A DNA stretch of 64,000 nucleotides from Virgisporangium aliadipatigenens (GTDB lineage: Bacteria > Actinomycetota > Actinomycetes > Mycobacteriales > Micromonosporaceae): NCBI RefSeq assembly GCF_016863615.1, contig NZ_BOPF01000008.1, forward strand, positions 62,001-126,000, in the 5' to 3' direction. Positions 28,151 to 37,427 of this stretch are shown piece by piece. Each line of letters begins with the position of its first letter. Position 1 is the first letter of the stretch. The notes under the pieces were generated by a model. That model was not told where the DNA came from. It was given only the letters and a program-made list of their open reading frames with translations, and did no database searches. Made by a program: the position numbers and the translations under genes.

Positions 28151-29197
28151 CTACCGGCCGTCGGAGTCGGCGTCGGCGGCGAAGGCGATCACGCCCAGGT
28201 AGCCGTCGCCGTCCTCGGTCAGCTTCAGCAGCATGACCTCCTGGAAGATCGGGTCGTTCTCGTTGAACGTGTCCCGACCCGTGCGCGACGCGTACGGCGC
28301 CTCGGTGAAGACCTTCGCGTTCAGCGTCTCGTCGAACATCATCTGCGTGGTCAGCACGCGCTTGCTGTCGATGTGCACCATCGCGTGGATGTGCACGGTC
28401 CGGCCGCGGTACCAGCCCGGCCAGACGGTGGTGAACTCGACGATGCCGTTCCGGTCGGTGACCTGGGCGCCGCGCAGGTAGCGCTTGTCGTCCGTGGGCG
28501 TCAGGTCGCCCATGCCGTCGCCGGCGCGGGTGGCACCCGACGCGCCCGGGACGCCCGGCCGGCCGGCCGGTGGGCTGCCGGGTGCGCCTCCCGGGACGCC
28601 GCCGGGCGGCGAGACGCCGGGGGCCGGGTTCGGGGGCGCCGGCACGTCCGACGGGGCACCGGCACCGGGCGGGAGAACGTCGTTCGGGCCGGGTAGCCCG
28701 GAGGGTGGGCCGGCGGCGGGGTCGCCGGGGGAGTTCTGCGGGGCGGGGGGTGGACCGGGGGCGCCCGAGCCGGGCGGAGCACCCCCGGGGGCGCCGCTGG
28801 GCATGCCCTCGCCGCCGCCGCCCGTCGACTGCGCCTCGGCGCCGGAGTAGACGCCGGCCGCGTCGCAGTGCCAGAGTTCCACGATCGCGTCGCCGATCGG
28901 CGCGCAGCCCTCGCTGTCCTGCAGGCGGATGACGAGCCGCAGCTTCTTTCCGGGCCGGTCCTCGCGGATGTCGCCGCGCACCTTGTCGGCGTCGAAGTAG
29001 TACGGGCCCTGGGTGACGGTCGGCGTCAGCGTGCAGACGTTCGCGTCGGAGAAGAGGCCGACCAGGTCGGTGCGGGGCCGCGCCTTGCCGTCGTCGTCGC
29101 CGCAGGCCGCCAGCACGCCGCCGAACCCGAGCGAGGTGACGCCGGCGAAGAGTGAGCGCCGGCTGACCCGCTGTCCCTCATGGTCCATGAGGTTCAT
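28151..29197 (-). CDS. Exported intradiol ring-cleavage dioxygenase-family protein with Pro/Gly-rich insert
   Basis: Fe(III) dioxygenase family (catechol/protocatechuate type); real substrate unknown. 348 residues from ATG 29197 (29215 and 29188 are alternatives). A Tat-like signal RRSLFAGVTSLGFGGVLAAC with a cysteine lipobox suggests an exported lipoprotein. Fe ligands look complete: Tyr in CDAAGVYSGAE, Tyr and two His in WPGWYRGRTVHIHAMVH. Between the first Tyr and the rest lies an insert of about 115 residues, almost entirely Gly, Pro, Ala and Ser (from about residue 125 to 235), absent from typical members. Followed by the frameshifted gene. Confidence 0.88.
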   Translation of the reverse strand: MNLMDHEGQRVSRRSLFAGVTSLGFGGVLAACGDDDGKARPRTDLVGLFSDANVCTLTPTVTQGPYYFDADKVRGDIREDRPGKKLRLVIRLQDSEGCAPIGDAIVELWHCDAAGVYSGAEAQSTGGGGEGMPSGAPGGAPPGSGAPGPPPAPQNSPGDPAAGPPSGLPGPNDVLPPGAGAPSDVPAPPNPAPGVSPPGGVPGGAPGSPPAGRPGVPGASGATRAGDGMGDLTPTDDKRYLRGAQVTDRNGIVEFTTVWPGWYRGRTVHIHAMVHIDSKRVLTTQMMFDETLNAKVFTEAPYASRTGRDTFNENDPIFQEVMLLKLTEDGDGYLGVIAFAADADSDGR

Positions 29198-29262
29198 CTT
29201 GGACAAGCCGGACATGCGGGCGGGCCGGAACACCGAAGTGCCCCGGCCCGTCCGCGCCGGAA

Positions 29263-30378
29263 CTAGGAGGCGACGCAGGTGGGCACCGGTGCGGTGTTGG
29301 TGCCGGTCGACGTGCCGAGCAGGCCGAACGTCGTGCTCGCCCCGGCCGCCAGCGCGCCGTTGTAGCTGACGTTCTTGGCGGTGGCCGTGCTGCCGCTCGA
29401 CGTGACCGTGGCGTTCCACGCCTGGTTGACCGTTTGACCGCTGGGATACGCCAGCGTCACCGTCCAGCCGGTGATCGCCGTGGAACCGGCCGCCACGCGG
29501 ACCTCGGCCTGGAAGCCGCCGTTCCACGAGCCGGTCAGCGTGTAGGTCGCGGAGCAGGAGCCCGGCGTCGAAGGCCCGGAGGGGGAAGCCGGGGCCGACG
29601 GGGAACGGCTCGCCGAGGGGGACGGCGAGGCGGTGCGCGACGGCGATACGGACGGCGACGGGCTCGGGCTGCCGCCGGTGCCGCCGAAGTTGACGTCCGC
29701 GCAGAAGTAGTACGACTGGTCGGAGTGGCTGGCCTGCCAGATCGTGTACACGATGTGCCGGCCGGTGCGCCCCGGCGCGCTCACCGGGATCTTGACGGAG
29801 ACGCCGTTGAGCACCGGGTCGGTGGTCGTCTCGCCGACGCCCGGGAGGATCTTCCCGGTGTCCTTCACCAGCTCCAGGTCGCTCCACTTGAGCGCCGTGG
29901 TGAGCGGGTTGAAGCCCTGCCTGGTGACGTAGACGCGGTAGTAGTCGCCGCCGTGGCGGGCCTGGTCGTGGGAGACCACCGTGAAGTTGCTGCTGCTGGC
30001 GATGTTCGTGGCCGTCCAGTTGCCGATGGTGTCCATCGCCGCGTAGCGGGTGCCGCCGGTGCGGCCGCCGCTGCAGAGCTGGCCGTCGGGGATGGCGCCC
30101 TGGTGGTTGCCGGCGACGCCCTCGCGGTAGAGGCCGTTCCAGTTCCACATGGCGTTGGGGTCGGCCTGCCAGGCCTGGTAACACATGGGGTCCTGGGTCG
30201 CCATGGCGGGATTCTGGAAGTCGCTGCCCCAGCGCTTCCAGCAGCCGTAGTTGCGGGACATCGGGTCGATCGTCGAGCCGTGCGCGGCGGCCGGCGCGAC
30301 GAAGGCAGTGGCCAGCATGGCCAGCGCGCTCACGGCGACGACGAGGGTGCGCCGTGAGTGGACAACAAATCTAGACAT
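29263..30378 (-). CDS. Secreted AA10 lytic polysaccharide monooxygenase with CBM2
   Basis: Copper enzyme oxidatively cleaving cellulose or chitin outside the cell. 371 residues from ATG 30378 (GGGGACGAG upstream). A signal peptide ends at PAAA, leaving His as the mature N-terminus (HGSTIDPMSRNYGCW), the first histidine-brace ligand; the second is in QARHGGDYYRVYVTRQ. The AA10 domain ends near residue 250, followed by a Ser/Pro linker (SPSPSPSVSPS) and a C-terminal family 2 carbohydrate-binding module (GSWNGGFQAEV, GWTVTLAYPSG). A CGAAACTTTCG palindrome lies 107 bp upstream. Confidence 0.95.
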   Translation of the reverse strand: MSRFVVHSRRTLVVAVSALAMLATAFVAPAAAHGSTIDPMSRNYGCWKRWGSDFQNPAMATQDPMCYQAWQADPNAMWNWNGLYREGVAGNHQGAIPDGQLCSGGRTGGTRYAAMDTIGNWTATNIASSSNFTVVSHDQARHGGDYYRVYVTRQGFNPLTTALKWSDLELVKDTGKILPGVGETTTDPVLNGVSVKIPVSAPGRTGRHIVYTIWQASHSDQSYYFCADVNFGGTGGSPSPSPSVSPSRTASPSPSASRSPSAPASPSGPSTPGSCSATYTLTGSWNGGFQAEVRVAAGSTAITGWTVTLAYPSGQTVNQAWNATVTSSGSTATAKNVSYNGALAAGASTTFGLLGTSTGTNTAPVPTCVAS

Positions 30379-30484
30379 CTCGTCCCCAAGGGCGGGTTGG
30401 AATGACGGGGCTCGATGCTCGGGGCGCTCGTCGTCCGTCGTCAACGCGCCGCCGCGGGCCATAGATTGCTATGGCACCGGCGGA

Positions 30485-30495
30485 CGAAACTTTCG
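30485..30495. promoter_or_regulatory. CGAAA-N-TTTCG operator candidate for the LPMO gene
   Basis: Perfect 11-bp palindrome CGAAACTTTCG in the 160-bp region upstream of the LPMO gene. From memory, this palindrome class occurs upstream of actinomycete xylanase/cellulase genes; binding here is inferred. Confidence 0.55.
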
Positions 30496-30538
30496 CAGCT
30501 CACGGCACTTGCGGTGGCTTGGTGAGCGATGCGTTCTT

Positions 30539-31498
30539 TCAGGCAGACGTCCACTTTCGAAGGTTTTCGACAGTCGCGTTGCCGCCGCACAGCACCAGCC
30601 CCAGCACGGCGTCGCGGCCCACCTTCTCCACCACCCGGCGGGCCGCCGGCACGAGGCAGCCGGCTGCCGGTTCGACCCAGAGCTTGGCCTCCTCGGCGAC
30701 GCGCACCATCCCGTCGACGGCCTCGGCGTCGGAGATCACGAACACCTCCTCGACCAGGGAACGCACGTGGGCGAGCGTGCGTGCGGTGACGGTCGGCGCG
30801 CCCAGGGTCGTGGAGATGGAGGTGACCCTGATCGGCACCGGCTCACCGGCAGCGAGCGCCTGCGACATCGCGTCGGCGCCGACGGTCTCCACGCCCCACA
30901 CCCGCACCGCCGGGTCGAGCGCCTTGACCGCCGTCGCCACCCCGGAGATGAGCGCGCCGCCGCCGATGCTCACGAGCACGTCGGTCAGCTGCGGAACGTC
31001 GGTCAGGAACTCCAGCCCCGCCGTCCCGTGCCCCGCGATGATCCGCGGATCGTCGTAGCCGTGCACGTAGGTGCGCCCCTTCGCCTGTTCCGCCTCCGCG
31101 ATCGTGAACGCCGTCGTCACGTCCGGCGCCTCGACGAGCGTCGCGCCGTTGGCCCGCACCGTCTCCTTGGAACGCTCCGGCGCGTTCGCCGGCATCACGA
31201 TCGTCGCGTCGATGCCCAGGGCGCCGGCGATGCCGGACAGCGCGATGCCGTGGTTGCCGCCGGTGACGGTCACCAGGCCGGCGGCGCGCTCCTCGGCGGT
31301 CAGCAGGCGGATGAGGTTGCTGATGCCGCGCGGCTTGAAACAGCCGGAGTGCTGCAGGATCTCCAACTTCGCGTAGGTCTCGACCCCCAGCAGTCGGGTG
31401 AGTCCCGGGCTGTGCACCGACGGCGTGCGCACCACCTGACCCGCGATCGCGTCGGCGGCCTCGGTGATCCGGTCGAACGTCACCAACTCAACAGACAT
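30539..31498 (-). CDS. Threonine/serine dehydratase-family PLP enzyme
   Basis: Fold-type II PLP protein, most likely threonine/serine ammonia-lyase (or serine racemase-like); no C-terminal ACT domain, so the catabolic/unregulated type. 319 residues. PLP lysine in CFKPRGISNL (CFK where SFK is usual), TGGNHGIALS, and the phosphate-cradle SIGGGALISG. With cimA in the same window, the cell may have two routes to 2-oxobutyrate if this enzyme acts on threonine. Followed on the same strand by the LPMO gene after its promoter region. Confidence 0.85.
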   Translation of the reverse strand: MSVELVTFDRITEAADAIAGQVVRTPSVHSPGLTRLLGVETYAKLEILQHSGCFKPRGISNLIRLLTAEERAAGLVTVTGGNHGIALSGIAGALGIDATIVMPANAPERSKETVRANGATLVEAPDVTTAFTIAEAEQAKGRTYVHGYDDPRIIAGHGTAGLEFLTDVPQLTDVLVSIGGGALISGVATAVKALDPAVRVWGVETVGADAMSQALAAGEPVPIRVTSISTTLGAPTVTARTLAHVRSLVEEVFVISDAEAVDGMVRVAEEAKLWVEPAAGCLVPAARRVVEKVGRDAVLGLVLCGGNATVENLRKWTSA

Positions 31499-31508
31499 GA
31501 TCCGAAAC

Positions 31509-32237
31509 CTACCCGCCGCGTCGGACGCTTTCCGCCGCGGCCAGCACGGCCACCGCGAACGCGAATCCGGTGCGCGCGAGCGGGATCCAGATGCCGATGT
31601 CGTTCCCCGGCAAGAGGAGAAGGGCGGCGGAGAGGGTGAGGAACGCGACGGCCAGAACCGGCCAGAACACCAGGGGTCGGGCGACCACGGACGGCGCGGG
31701 GCCGTGCCACGCGACGAGTCGACGGGTCCGTCCGATGTGGACGATCGCCGCGACGGTGACGACGGTGCCGACCACCTCGGACACCAGATGCACCACCCGC
31801 CACCACGGCAGCCCCGCGAACGCCGTCGCGTGCAACGCCGGCAGGAACGCCGACGGGGAGAGGAACAGCATGTACGGATGGGTGACCGCGTCCCACACCT
31901 GATGGCTCAGCGCACCGAGCACCGCCGACCACGCGGTCACCCGCCACGGATGGCGCACCGAGGCGAGCACCCCGTAGTCGCGCAACGCCCACGGCAGGTG
32001 CGCGGCGACGGCCGGCGCCGCCCGCCGCACGAGCACCGTCGCCAGCACGACCACCGGCAGGTGGAACCAGAGCAGCGAATGCCACGCGTGCGACGGCGGC
32101 TCCGCGATCCCGGCCGACACGTAGCCGAGGTCGGGCGCCGCCGCTCCGAGCACGAGCGCCACCCCGTCGAACCGCTCCGGAAAGCGCACCTTCAACGGGA
32201 GGACAGCCGCCTGGTGTGAGGGAACGGTCGCCGGCAC
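31509..32237 (-). CDS. DUF4184-family membrane protein
   Basis: 242 residues matching the DUF4184 pattern: MPATVPSHQAAVLPL near the start, GAAAPDLGY, SHAWHSLLWFHLPVVV, and ALSHQVWDAVTHPY, with six or so hydrophobic segments. Conserved His/Asp residues suggest a membrane-embedded metal-dependent hydrolase (a resemblance to YbjI/YdjM-type), unproven. Ends 11 bp before the dehydratase start and could be in its operon. Confidence 0.82.
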   Translation of the reverse strand: MPATVPSHQAAVLPLKVRFPERFDGVALVLGAAAPDLGYVSAGIAEPPSHAWHSLLWFHLPVVVLATVLVRRAAPAVAAHLPWALRDYGVLASVRHPWRVTAWSAVLGALSHQVWDAVTHPYMLFLSPSAFLPALHATAFAGLPWWRVVHLVSEVVGTVVTVAAIVHIGRTRRLVAWHGPAPSVVARPLVFWPVLAVAFLTLSAALLLLPGNDIGIWIPLARTGFAFAVAVLAAAESVRRGG

Positions 32238-32250
32238 CGCCGCGACGGTA

Positions 32251-32649
32251 CTACCCGACGCAAGCGTTCTGGAGGTCGGCGCGGGCGCTCTCCAGGCCCT
32301 TCAGCAGCGCCGGGTCGTACAGCTTGCCGGGGCGGATGCGCAGGTAGCCGATGTTGGTCAGCACGTTGCCGATCCGGTCGCCGACCTCCGGCTGGGCCTT
32401 CTCCTTGACGACGATGAGCTTCTCGCCGTTCGCCACGAGGAACGGGTAGTCGGCGTCCTTGAGCCGCTTCGCACCCTCCCGGTCGTAGGTGAACCGGCCG
32501 AGCGCGAGGATCGGGTCGGCGGCCTCCCGGCAGGGACCCTCCTTGAACTTCTCGGCGGCGGGCTGCTTCAGCGGCGGGCGGTCGTCGGAGCAGGCGGCGA
32601 GCGCGGCGGCGGCCACGGCCAGGGCGGCGACAAAGGGAAGAGCACGCAT
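32251..32649 (-). CDS. Predicted lipoprotein
   Basis: Not recognised beyond its signal. 132 residues from ATG 32649 (AAGGAG upstream); type II signal peptide with lipobox LAAC (residues 17-20), then a basic/helical domain (GPCREAADPILALGRFTYDR) ending ADLQNACVG, with two later cysteines that may pair. Next to a DUF4331 exported protein gene, suggesting a shared envelope role. Confidence 0.75.
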   Translation of the reverse strand: MRALPFVAALAVAAAALAACSDDRPPLKQPAAEKFKEGPCREAADPILALGRFTYDREGAKRLKDADYPFLVANGEKLIVVKEKAQPEVGDRIGNVLTNIGYLRIRPGKLYDPALLKGLESARADLQNACVG

Positions 32650-32701
32650 CGGGGTCTCCTTCGCGGGTGGACCGCCGCGGGGTGCGACGGCGCGGGGTGG
32701 G

Positions 32702-32729
32702 GGCGGGCCGCGCCGGAGCACGGCCCGCC
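32702..32729 (-). terminator. Hairpin after the DUF4331 gene
   Basis: GGCGGGCC (32702-32709) pairs with GGCCCGCC (32722-32729), 12-base loop; no T-tract. Confidence 0.4.
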
Positions 32730-32736
32730 GCAACGG

Positions 32737-34137
32737 TCAGTACGTGTTGACGGCTTCGGTGTTGGGCAGCGCCACGTACGGGAACGCCTGCCGGAACGGC
32801 ACGTTGTTCTGGTCCACGCCGTCGCCGAGCCCGTCGACGGCCTTCGGGTGACCCGGCAGGAGCACACCCTCGGCGGCCTGCAGCGTCACGTCGAGCGCGT
32901 CGTCGGCGAGCCGGCGCCCGTTCGGGAACCCGGCCAGGTCGCCGCCGACGACGCCGAGCCGGTTCGGGTTCTTCGACGGCGGAACGGCCATGTTGAGGCG
33001 CAGCTGCTCGCTGGGCCGGATCTTCTTCGGGTCGGCGTCCTTGTTGAGCTTGTGCGAGTTGAGGTCCGCCTGCACCGGGCCGTCGTCACCCTTGGCGACC
33101 CCGGTCAGGAACACCTGCACCAGGTCCTTGCGGGGCGTCGCCGGCGCCGGGATCCAGTACAGCTGCTGCACCAGCTTCGGCACCTCCGGCTCGGTCACGA
33201 ACTTCAGGAACTTGCCGTCGTCCTTCGGCTGCGTGGCGTTGAACTCGTCCTTCTTCCCCACGGGGATGACGACCTCGTTGACCAGCGGCATGCCGAGCCG
33301 GGACACCTGGCGGAAGCCGCCGTCGAAGTCGCGGCGGTTGTTCTCCTCCACGACCTCCTTGCGCTGGCGCGAGGTGGTGCTCCAGATGCCGACGACCGGG
33401 TTGCGGCCGGCGTCGCCCCTGAGCGCCAGCTCCGCCTTCGGGACCTGGATGGCCAGGGTGTTGACGTTGTAGCCCTTGACGGTGTCCTGGCCGACGGACT
33501 TCAGGTCGCCGCCGTAGAGCAGGTCGAAGACGCGCAGGTCCAGGAAGAACGGGTCGTCGGCCTGGCCGGCGAAGGTCTGCGAGTCGTTCGGCAGCTTCTT
33601 GATCGCCGAGTCGGCGACGGCACCGTAGTTGGGGAACGAGGCGCGGCCGGTGTACGACGGCGCGGCCTGGATGTTGTCGTAGGACGCCACGGTGCGGCCC
33701 TTGACGATCTTCTCCAGCTTGTAGAACTGGCGGAAGTTCAGGTCCTTGTCGTCGAGCGAGGTGACCGGGCCGGTGTTGGCGAGGAACGTGTTGCGGTTGC
33801 GCCACCTGTCCTCGAACACCCAGCGGTAGGTGACGTCGGCCTCCGCGTCACCGTCGTTGTCGATGTTGATGTCGTACTGGACGTTGGTGCCCCAGCCGTA
33901 GAAGTTCGGACCGCCGTTGGGCTCCTCGAACGGGATCCAGTTGGCGATCAGGTTCACGTGGTTGGGCTTGTCCGGGCTGACGAACGCGTAGACGTCGGTG
34001 TTGTCGAGCAGCGGTTCGCCGGAGACGATGGGTGCCTCCCGGTGGGACGAGGCGTTGCCGGCGCCCGGGCCCAGTAACGCCAGGCCGACGGCGAGCACCG
34101 TCGCTGCCGTTCCCACCCGCCGAATTCGTCTGGACAT
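32737..34137 (-). CDS. Exported DUF4331-domain protein
   Basis: 466 residues from ATG 34137 with GGAGG close upstream. An N-terminal signal peptide (IRRVGTAATVLAVGLALLG) is followed directly by the DUF4331 signature SSHREAPIVSGEPLLDNTDVY region, which then covers the rest (YALVSPD-type segment, VQYDINIDNDGDAEADV, RRDFDGGFRQVSRLGMPLVNE). Function unknown; secreted. Divergent from the TPR protein gene across 131 bp, with which this family is often paired. Confidence 0.9.
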   Translation of the reverse strand: MSRRIRRVGTAATVLAVGLALLGPGAGNASSHREAPIVSGEPLLDNTDVYAFVSPDKPNHVNLIANWIPFEEPNGGPNFYGWGTNVQYDINIDNDGDAEADVTYRWVFEDRWRNRNTFLANTGPVTSLDDKDLNFRQFYKLEKIVKGRTVASYDNIQAAPSYTGRASFPNYGAVADSAIKKLPNDSQTFAGQADDPFFLDLRVFDLLYGGDLKSVGQDTVKGYNVNTLAIQVPKAELALRGDAGRNPVVGIWSTTSRQRKEVVEENNRRDFDGGFRQVSRLGMPLVNEVVIPVGKKDEFNATQPKDDGKFLKFVTEPEVPKLVQQLYWIPAPATPRKDLVQVFLTGVAKGDDGPVQADLNSHKLNKDADPKKIRPSEQLRLNMAVPPSKNPNRLGVVGGDLAGFPNGRRLADDALDVTLQAAEGVLLPGHPKAVDGLGDGVDQNNVPFRQAFPYVALPNTEAVNTY

Positions 34138-34268
34138 TGATCCTCCCTCTGCGGCGCGCGGCGGTGCGCGCTCGATCGCCGTTCGTGTTCGCGGGGGAGT
34201 GCGGATTGCCGGCGGCCACATTCGGTGTCAGGCCCATCCGGATGTGCCGCCGTGCCGAATGCCTGACC

Positions 34269-35561
34269 ATGCGGAGGTTGCTCGTTGTCGTTGCCCTGGC
34301 CGTGGCGCTGCTGGCCGTGGGCGGGGTCGCTCTTCTTCCCCGGGGTACCGATCCGGGGCCGGCGTCCGCGCCGGTCGCCGTGGCCCCGCGCGATCAGGTC
34401 GCGGCCGCCATCAAGACTCTGGTCGAACGGGTGGAGCGCCTGCCGGGCAACTGGACCGCCTGGGCGGAGCTGGGCGCGGCCTACATCGAGCAGGCGCGCA
34501 TCACCGGCGACCCGACGGGGTATCCACGGGCACAGCAGGCGCTGGAACGTTCGCTCGCGGTGCACCCCGACGGCAACGCCCTCGCGCACACGGGACTCGG
34601 CGCGCTCGCCGCCGCGCGGCACGACTTCGCCGGCGCGCTCCACAGTGGACAGACCGCGGTCTCGATCGATCCGTTCAAGGCGGCGGCGTACGGGGTCGTC
34701 GGCGACGCGCTGATCGAACTGGGCCGCTACGACGAGGCGTACCAAGCGATCCAGCGCATGGTGGATCTGCGGCCCGACTCGGGCTCCTACGCGCGCGCCT
34801 CCTACACGTACGAACTGCGCGGCGACCTCGGCGCGGCCCGCGAACTGATGGACGCCGCGCTGGAGGCCGCACCCGGCCCGGCGGATGCCGCTTTCGCGCT
34901 CGAACATCTGGCGACGTTCGCGTTCGACGCCGGGGATCTGGACCGGGCGAAGTCCCTTGTGGACGATGGCCTGAACCGGCTGCCGCAACACCCGCCGCTG
35001 CTGGTCGCGCGGGCCCGGATCGCGGCCGCCCGCGGCGACGTGGCGGCGGCCGTCGCCGACTACCGTGCGGTGGTGCGCCGGCTACCGATCCCGGGCTACG
35101 TGGCCGAACTCGGCGACCTCCTCGCGGCCAGCGGCGACCGGGCCGCCGCCCAGGAACAGTACGACCTGGTGCGCGCGACGGCGACGCTCTTCACCGCGCA
35201 GGGCGTGGATCTCGACATCGACCTCGCGCTCTTCTACGCCGACAACGGCGCGCCCGACGAGGCGGTGAAGGCCACCGAGACCGGTTACCCGAAGCGGCCG
35301 TCCGTCTTCGGCGCGGACGCGCGGGCGTGGGCGTTGCACAGCGCCGGGCGGGACGCGGAGGCGCTTCCGTTGGCGGACAAGGCGTTGAGCATCGGCACGA
35401 AGAACGCGACGATGTTCTACCACCGGGGGATGATCCGGCTGGCGTTGGGCGACAAGGCGGGCGCCGCGGCCGACCTGACCGAGGCGCTGCGGATCAACCC
35501 GCACTTCTCGTTCCGCCACGTGCCGCTCGCGCGCGCCGCGCTGGCGTCCCTGGGTCAGTGA
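34269..35561 (+). CDS. TPR-repeat protein with N-terminal membrane anchor
   Basis: 430 residues. A single N-terminal hydrophobic segment ([20 protein letters not shown]) anchors or exports it; the remainder is a chain of tetratricopeptide-like repeats, e.g. [40 protein letters not shown] and [20 protein letters not shown]. Probably a scaffold partner of the adjacent DUF4331 protein. ATG 34269 was chosen because the signal starts there; upstream open frame lies within the divergent gene. Overlaps the RNase Z gene by seven bases at the 3' end. Confidence 0.85.
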   Translation: MRRLLVVVALAVALLAVGGVALLPRGTDPGPASAPVAVAPRDQVAAAIKTLVERVERLPGNWTAWAELGAAYIEQARITGDPTGYPRAQQALERSLAVHPDGNALAHTGLGALAAARHDFAGALHSGQTAVSIDPFKAAAYGVVGDALIELGRYDEAYQAIQRMVDLRPDSGSYARASYTYELRGDLGAARELMDAALEAAPGPADAAFALEHLATFAFDAGDLDRAKSLVDDGLNRLPQHPPLLVARARIAAARGDVAAAVADYRAVVRRLPIPGYVAELGDLLAASGDRAAAQEQYDLVRATATLFTAQGVDLDIDLALFYADNGAPDEAVKATETGYPKRPSVFGADARAWALHSAGRDAEALPLADKALSIGTKNATMFYHRGMIRLALGDKAGAAADLTEALRINPHFSFRHVPLARAALASLGQ

Positions 35562-36466
35562 CGGCGGCTGGGCACCTTGACCCGCGCCAGGTCGGTGGCG
35601 ACCACGACCTCGCCGTCGAAGTGCCGCGCCGCCTCCTCCGCGAACGGGGCGAGGTCCTCGTACCGCTGCGAGAAGTGCGTCAGCACCAGCGTCCGCACGC
35701 CGCACTCCGCCGCCACCCGACCCGCCTGCGTAGCGGTCATGTGGCTGTGCGCGGCGGCCAGGGCGGCCTCCGCGTCGAGGTACGTCGACTCGATGACGAG
35801 CATGTCCGCCCCGTCGGCGAGCGCGTACACGTTGTCGCACAGCCGCGTGTCCATGACGAACGCGAATCGTTGTCCCGCACGGGGTTCGCTCACCTCGTCG
35901 AGCGTCACGGTGCGATCGTCCTTGTGCAGCAGGCCTTCCCGCTGCAGCCGGCCGACCTCCGGGCCGCGGATGCCCAGTGCGGCAAGGCGTTCGGGGAGCA
36001 TGCGCCGGCCGTCCGGCTCGACCAGCCGGTACCCGAACGTCTCCACGGGATGGTCCAGCCGCCGTGCGCTCAGCGTGCCGAAGGCACCCGTCGCGACGAC
36101 CCCGTCGTCGTGCACCGGTCCCTCCACAATGGACGCCGCTTCGTAGAACGACGACGCGTGCCGCAGCCGCGCGAAGTACTCCGCGCCGGAGGCCGGATAG
36201 TGCGCGTGCACCGGATGGGGCACCCGGTCGAGGGAGAGCCGCTGGATCACACCGGGCAGGCCGAGGCAGTGGTCGCCGTGGAAGTGCGTGACGCACAGGC
36301 GGGTCAGGTCGGTGGCGGCCACCCCCGCGAACGCCATCTGCCGCTGCGTGCCCTCACCCGGGTCGAAGAGGATGCCCTCGGTGTCCCAGCGCAGCAGGTA
36401 ACCGTTGTGATTACGCACACGGGTGGGCACCTGACTGGAGGTACCCAGAACGACCAGTTCACGCAC
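35555..36466 (-). CDS. rnz: Ribonuclease Z
   Basis: Zn-dependent endonuclease maturing tRNA 3' ends. 303 residues, metallo-beta-lactamase fold: [33 protein letters not shown], the metal motif [13 protein letters not shown] near residue 61, [42 protein letters not shown]. Relevant here because tRNA-Glu in the window lacks an encoded CCA. Monocistronic. Confidence 0.93.
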   Translation of the reverse strand: MRELVVLGTSSQVPTRVRNHNGYLLRWDTEGILFDPGEGTQRQMAFAGVAATDLTRLCVTHFHGDHCLGLPGVIQRLSLDRVPHPVHAHYPASGAEYFARLRHASSFYEAASIVEGPVHDDGVVATGAFGTLSARRLDHPVETFGYRLVEPDGRRMLPERLAALGIRGPEVGRLQREGLLHKDDRTVTLDEVSEPRAGQRFAFVMDTRLCDNVYALADGADMLVIESTYLDAEAALAAAHSHMTATQAGRVAAECGVRTLVLTHFSQRYEDLAPFAEEAARHFDGEVVVATDLARVKVPSRRH

Positions 36467-36602
36467 TGCCCCACGGTATGCCAGACCCGCCAGGCCTATT
36501 TTCAGTTATTGGCTGGTAACTCCTGGTGCACGTGAGATTCGGCATCGTCAGTTAACGGGGGTGGTCTCCCACCGGCGGGGGCTCTGACGGAGAATCGCCC
36601 AC

Positions 36603-37427
36603 ATGGCGGAAACGATGATCCCGATCCTTCCGTGCACGTCCATCGACGAGACGTTGGAGTTCTACGGTGCGCTGGGCTTCGACACCACCTACCGGCAGGA
36701 GCGGCCCAACACGTACGCGGTCGTGCAGCGCGGCGGGATGGTGCTGCACCTGTTCGTGATGAAGGGGCTCGACCCGGAGTCGTCGTTCAGCACCTGTTAC
36801 GTGGAGACGACCGACGTCGAGTCGCTGTACGAGGCGTTCACGGCGGGGCTGCGGGAGGCCTACGGGCGGGTGCCGTTGCGCGGGGTGCCGCGGATGAACC
36901 CGATCAAGGAGACCTCCGACGGTGTGCGCCAGTTCATCGTGGTGGACCCGGGCGGCAACTTCATCCGCATCGGGCAGCCGCCGGGGGTGTCGGACGACGA
37001 CGACGTTCCGCGCGGCAGGCCCAACGACATGGCCGTTCCGCGGGGAAGATCCGCCGCCGTCGTGCCGCGCGGGGGCCGCAAGCTCGAGGTGGTCCGCGGC
37101 GGCCGGGACCGCCCGCCGCCGATGTCCCGGCTCGAACGGGCGGTCGAGACGGCCGTGCGCCTCAGCGAGGGCAAGGGCGACCACCCCGGGGCGGCGACCC
37201 TGCTCGACCGCGCGCTGACCAGCAACGAGCCGGTGCCGGACGGGCTGCTCTTCCGGGCGTTGACGCTCCGCGCCGACCTGGCCGTGCGGATCGGCGACGA
37301 GGAGCTGGCGATCCGCGTGATCGACGACCTGGACCAGATCCCGCTCACCGAGGACGACCTGGTCGTGCTCGCCGACGACGTGCAGCGGGTGGAGGAACTG
37401 CGGGACTACCTGACGCCGCGTCGGTGA
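36603..37427 (+). CDS. VOC-domain protein with C-terminal helical extension
   Basis: Residues 1-125 are a vicinal-oxygen-chelate/bleomycin-resistance-type domain (MIPILPCTSIDETLEFYGAL, GGMVLHLFVMKG, FIVVDPGGNFIRIGQP); residues 125-165 are a linker with three VPRG motifs; the last ~100 are helical and TPR-like. VOC proteins of this kind usually sequester or transform small molecules; substrate unknown. The last four bases overlap the next gene (GTGA), so the two are coupled. Confidence 0.8.
   Translation: MAETMIPILPCTSIDETLEFYGALGFDTTYRQERPNTYAVVQRGGMVLHLFVMKGLDPESSFSTCYVETTDVESLYEAFTAGLREAYGRVPLRGVPRMNPIKETSDGVRQFIVVDPGGNFIRIGQPPGVSDDDDVPRGRPNDMAVPRGRSAAVVPRGGRKLEVVRGGRDRPPPMSRLERAVETAVRLSEGKGDHPGAATLLDRALTSNEPVPDGLLFRALTLRADLAVRIGDEELAIRVIDDLDQIPLTEDDLVVLADDVQRVEELRDYLTPRR

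Noticed and set aside
30553-30572. Second CGAA...TTTTCG-like palindrome near the LPMO promoter
   Set aside because: Imperfect and inside the coding end of the dehydratase gene; explained by its codons.
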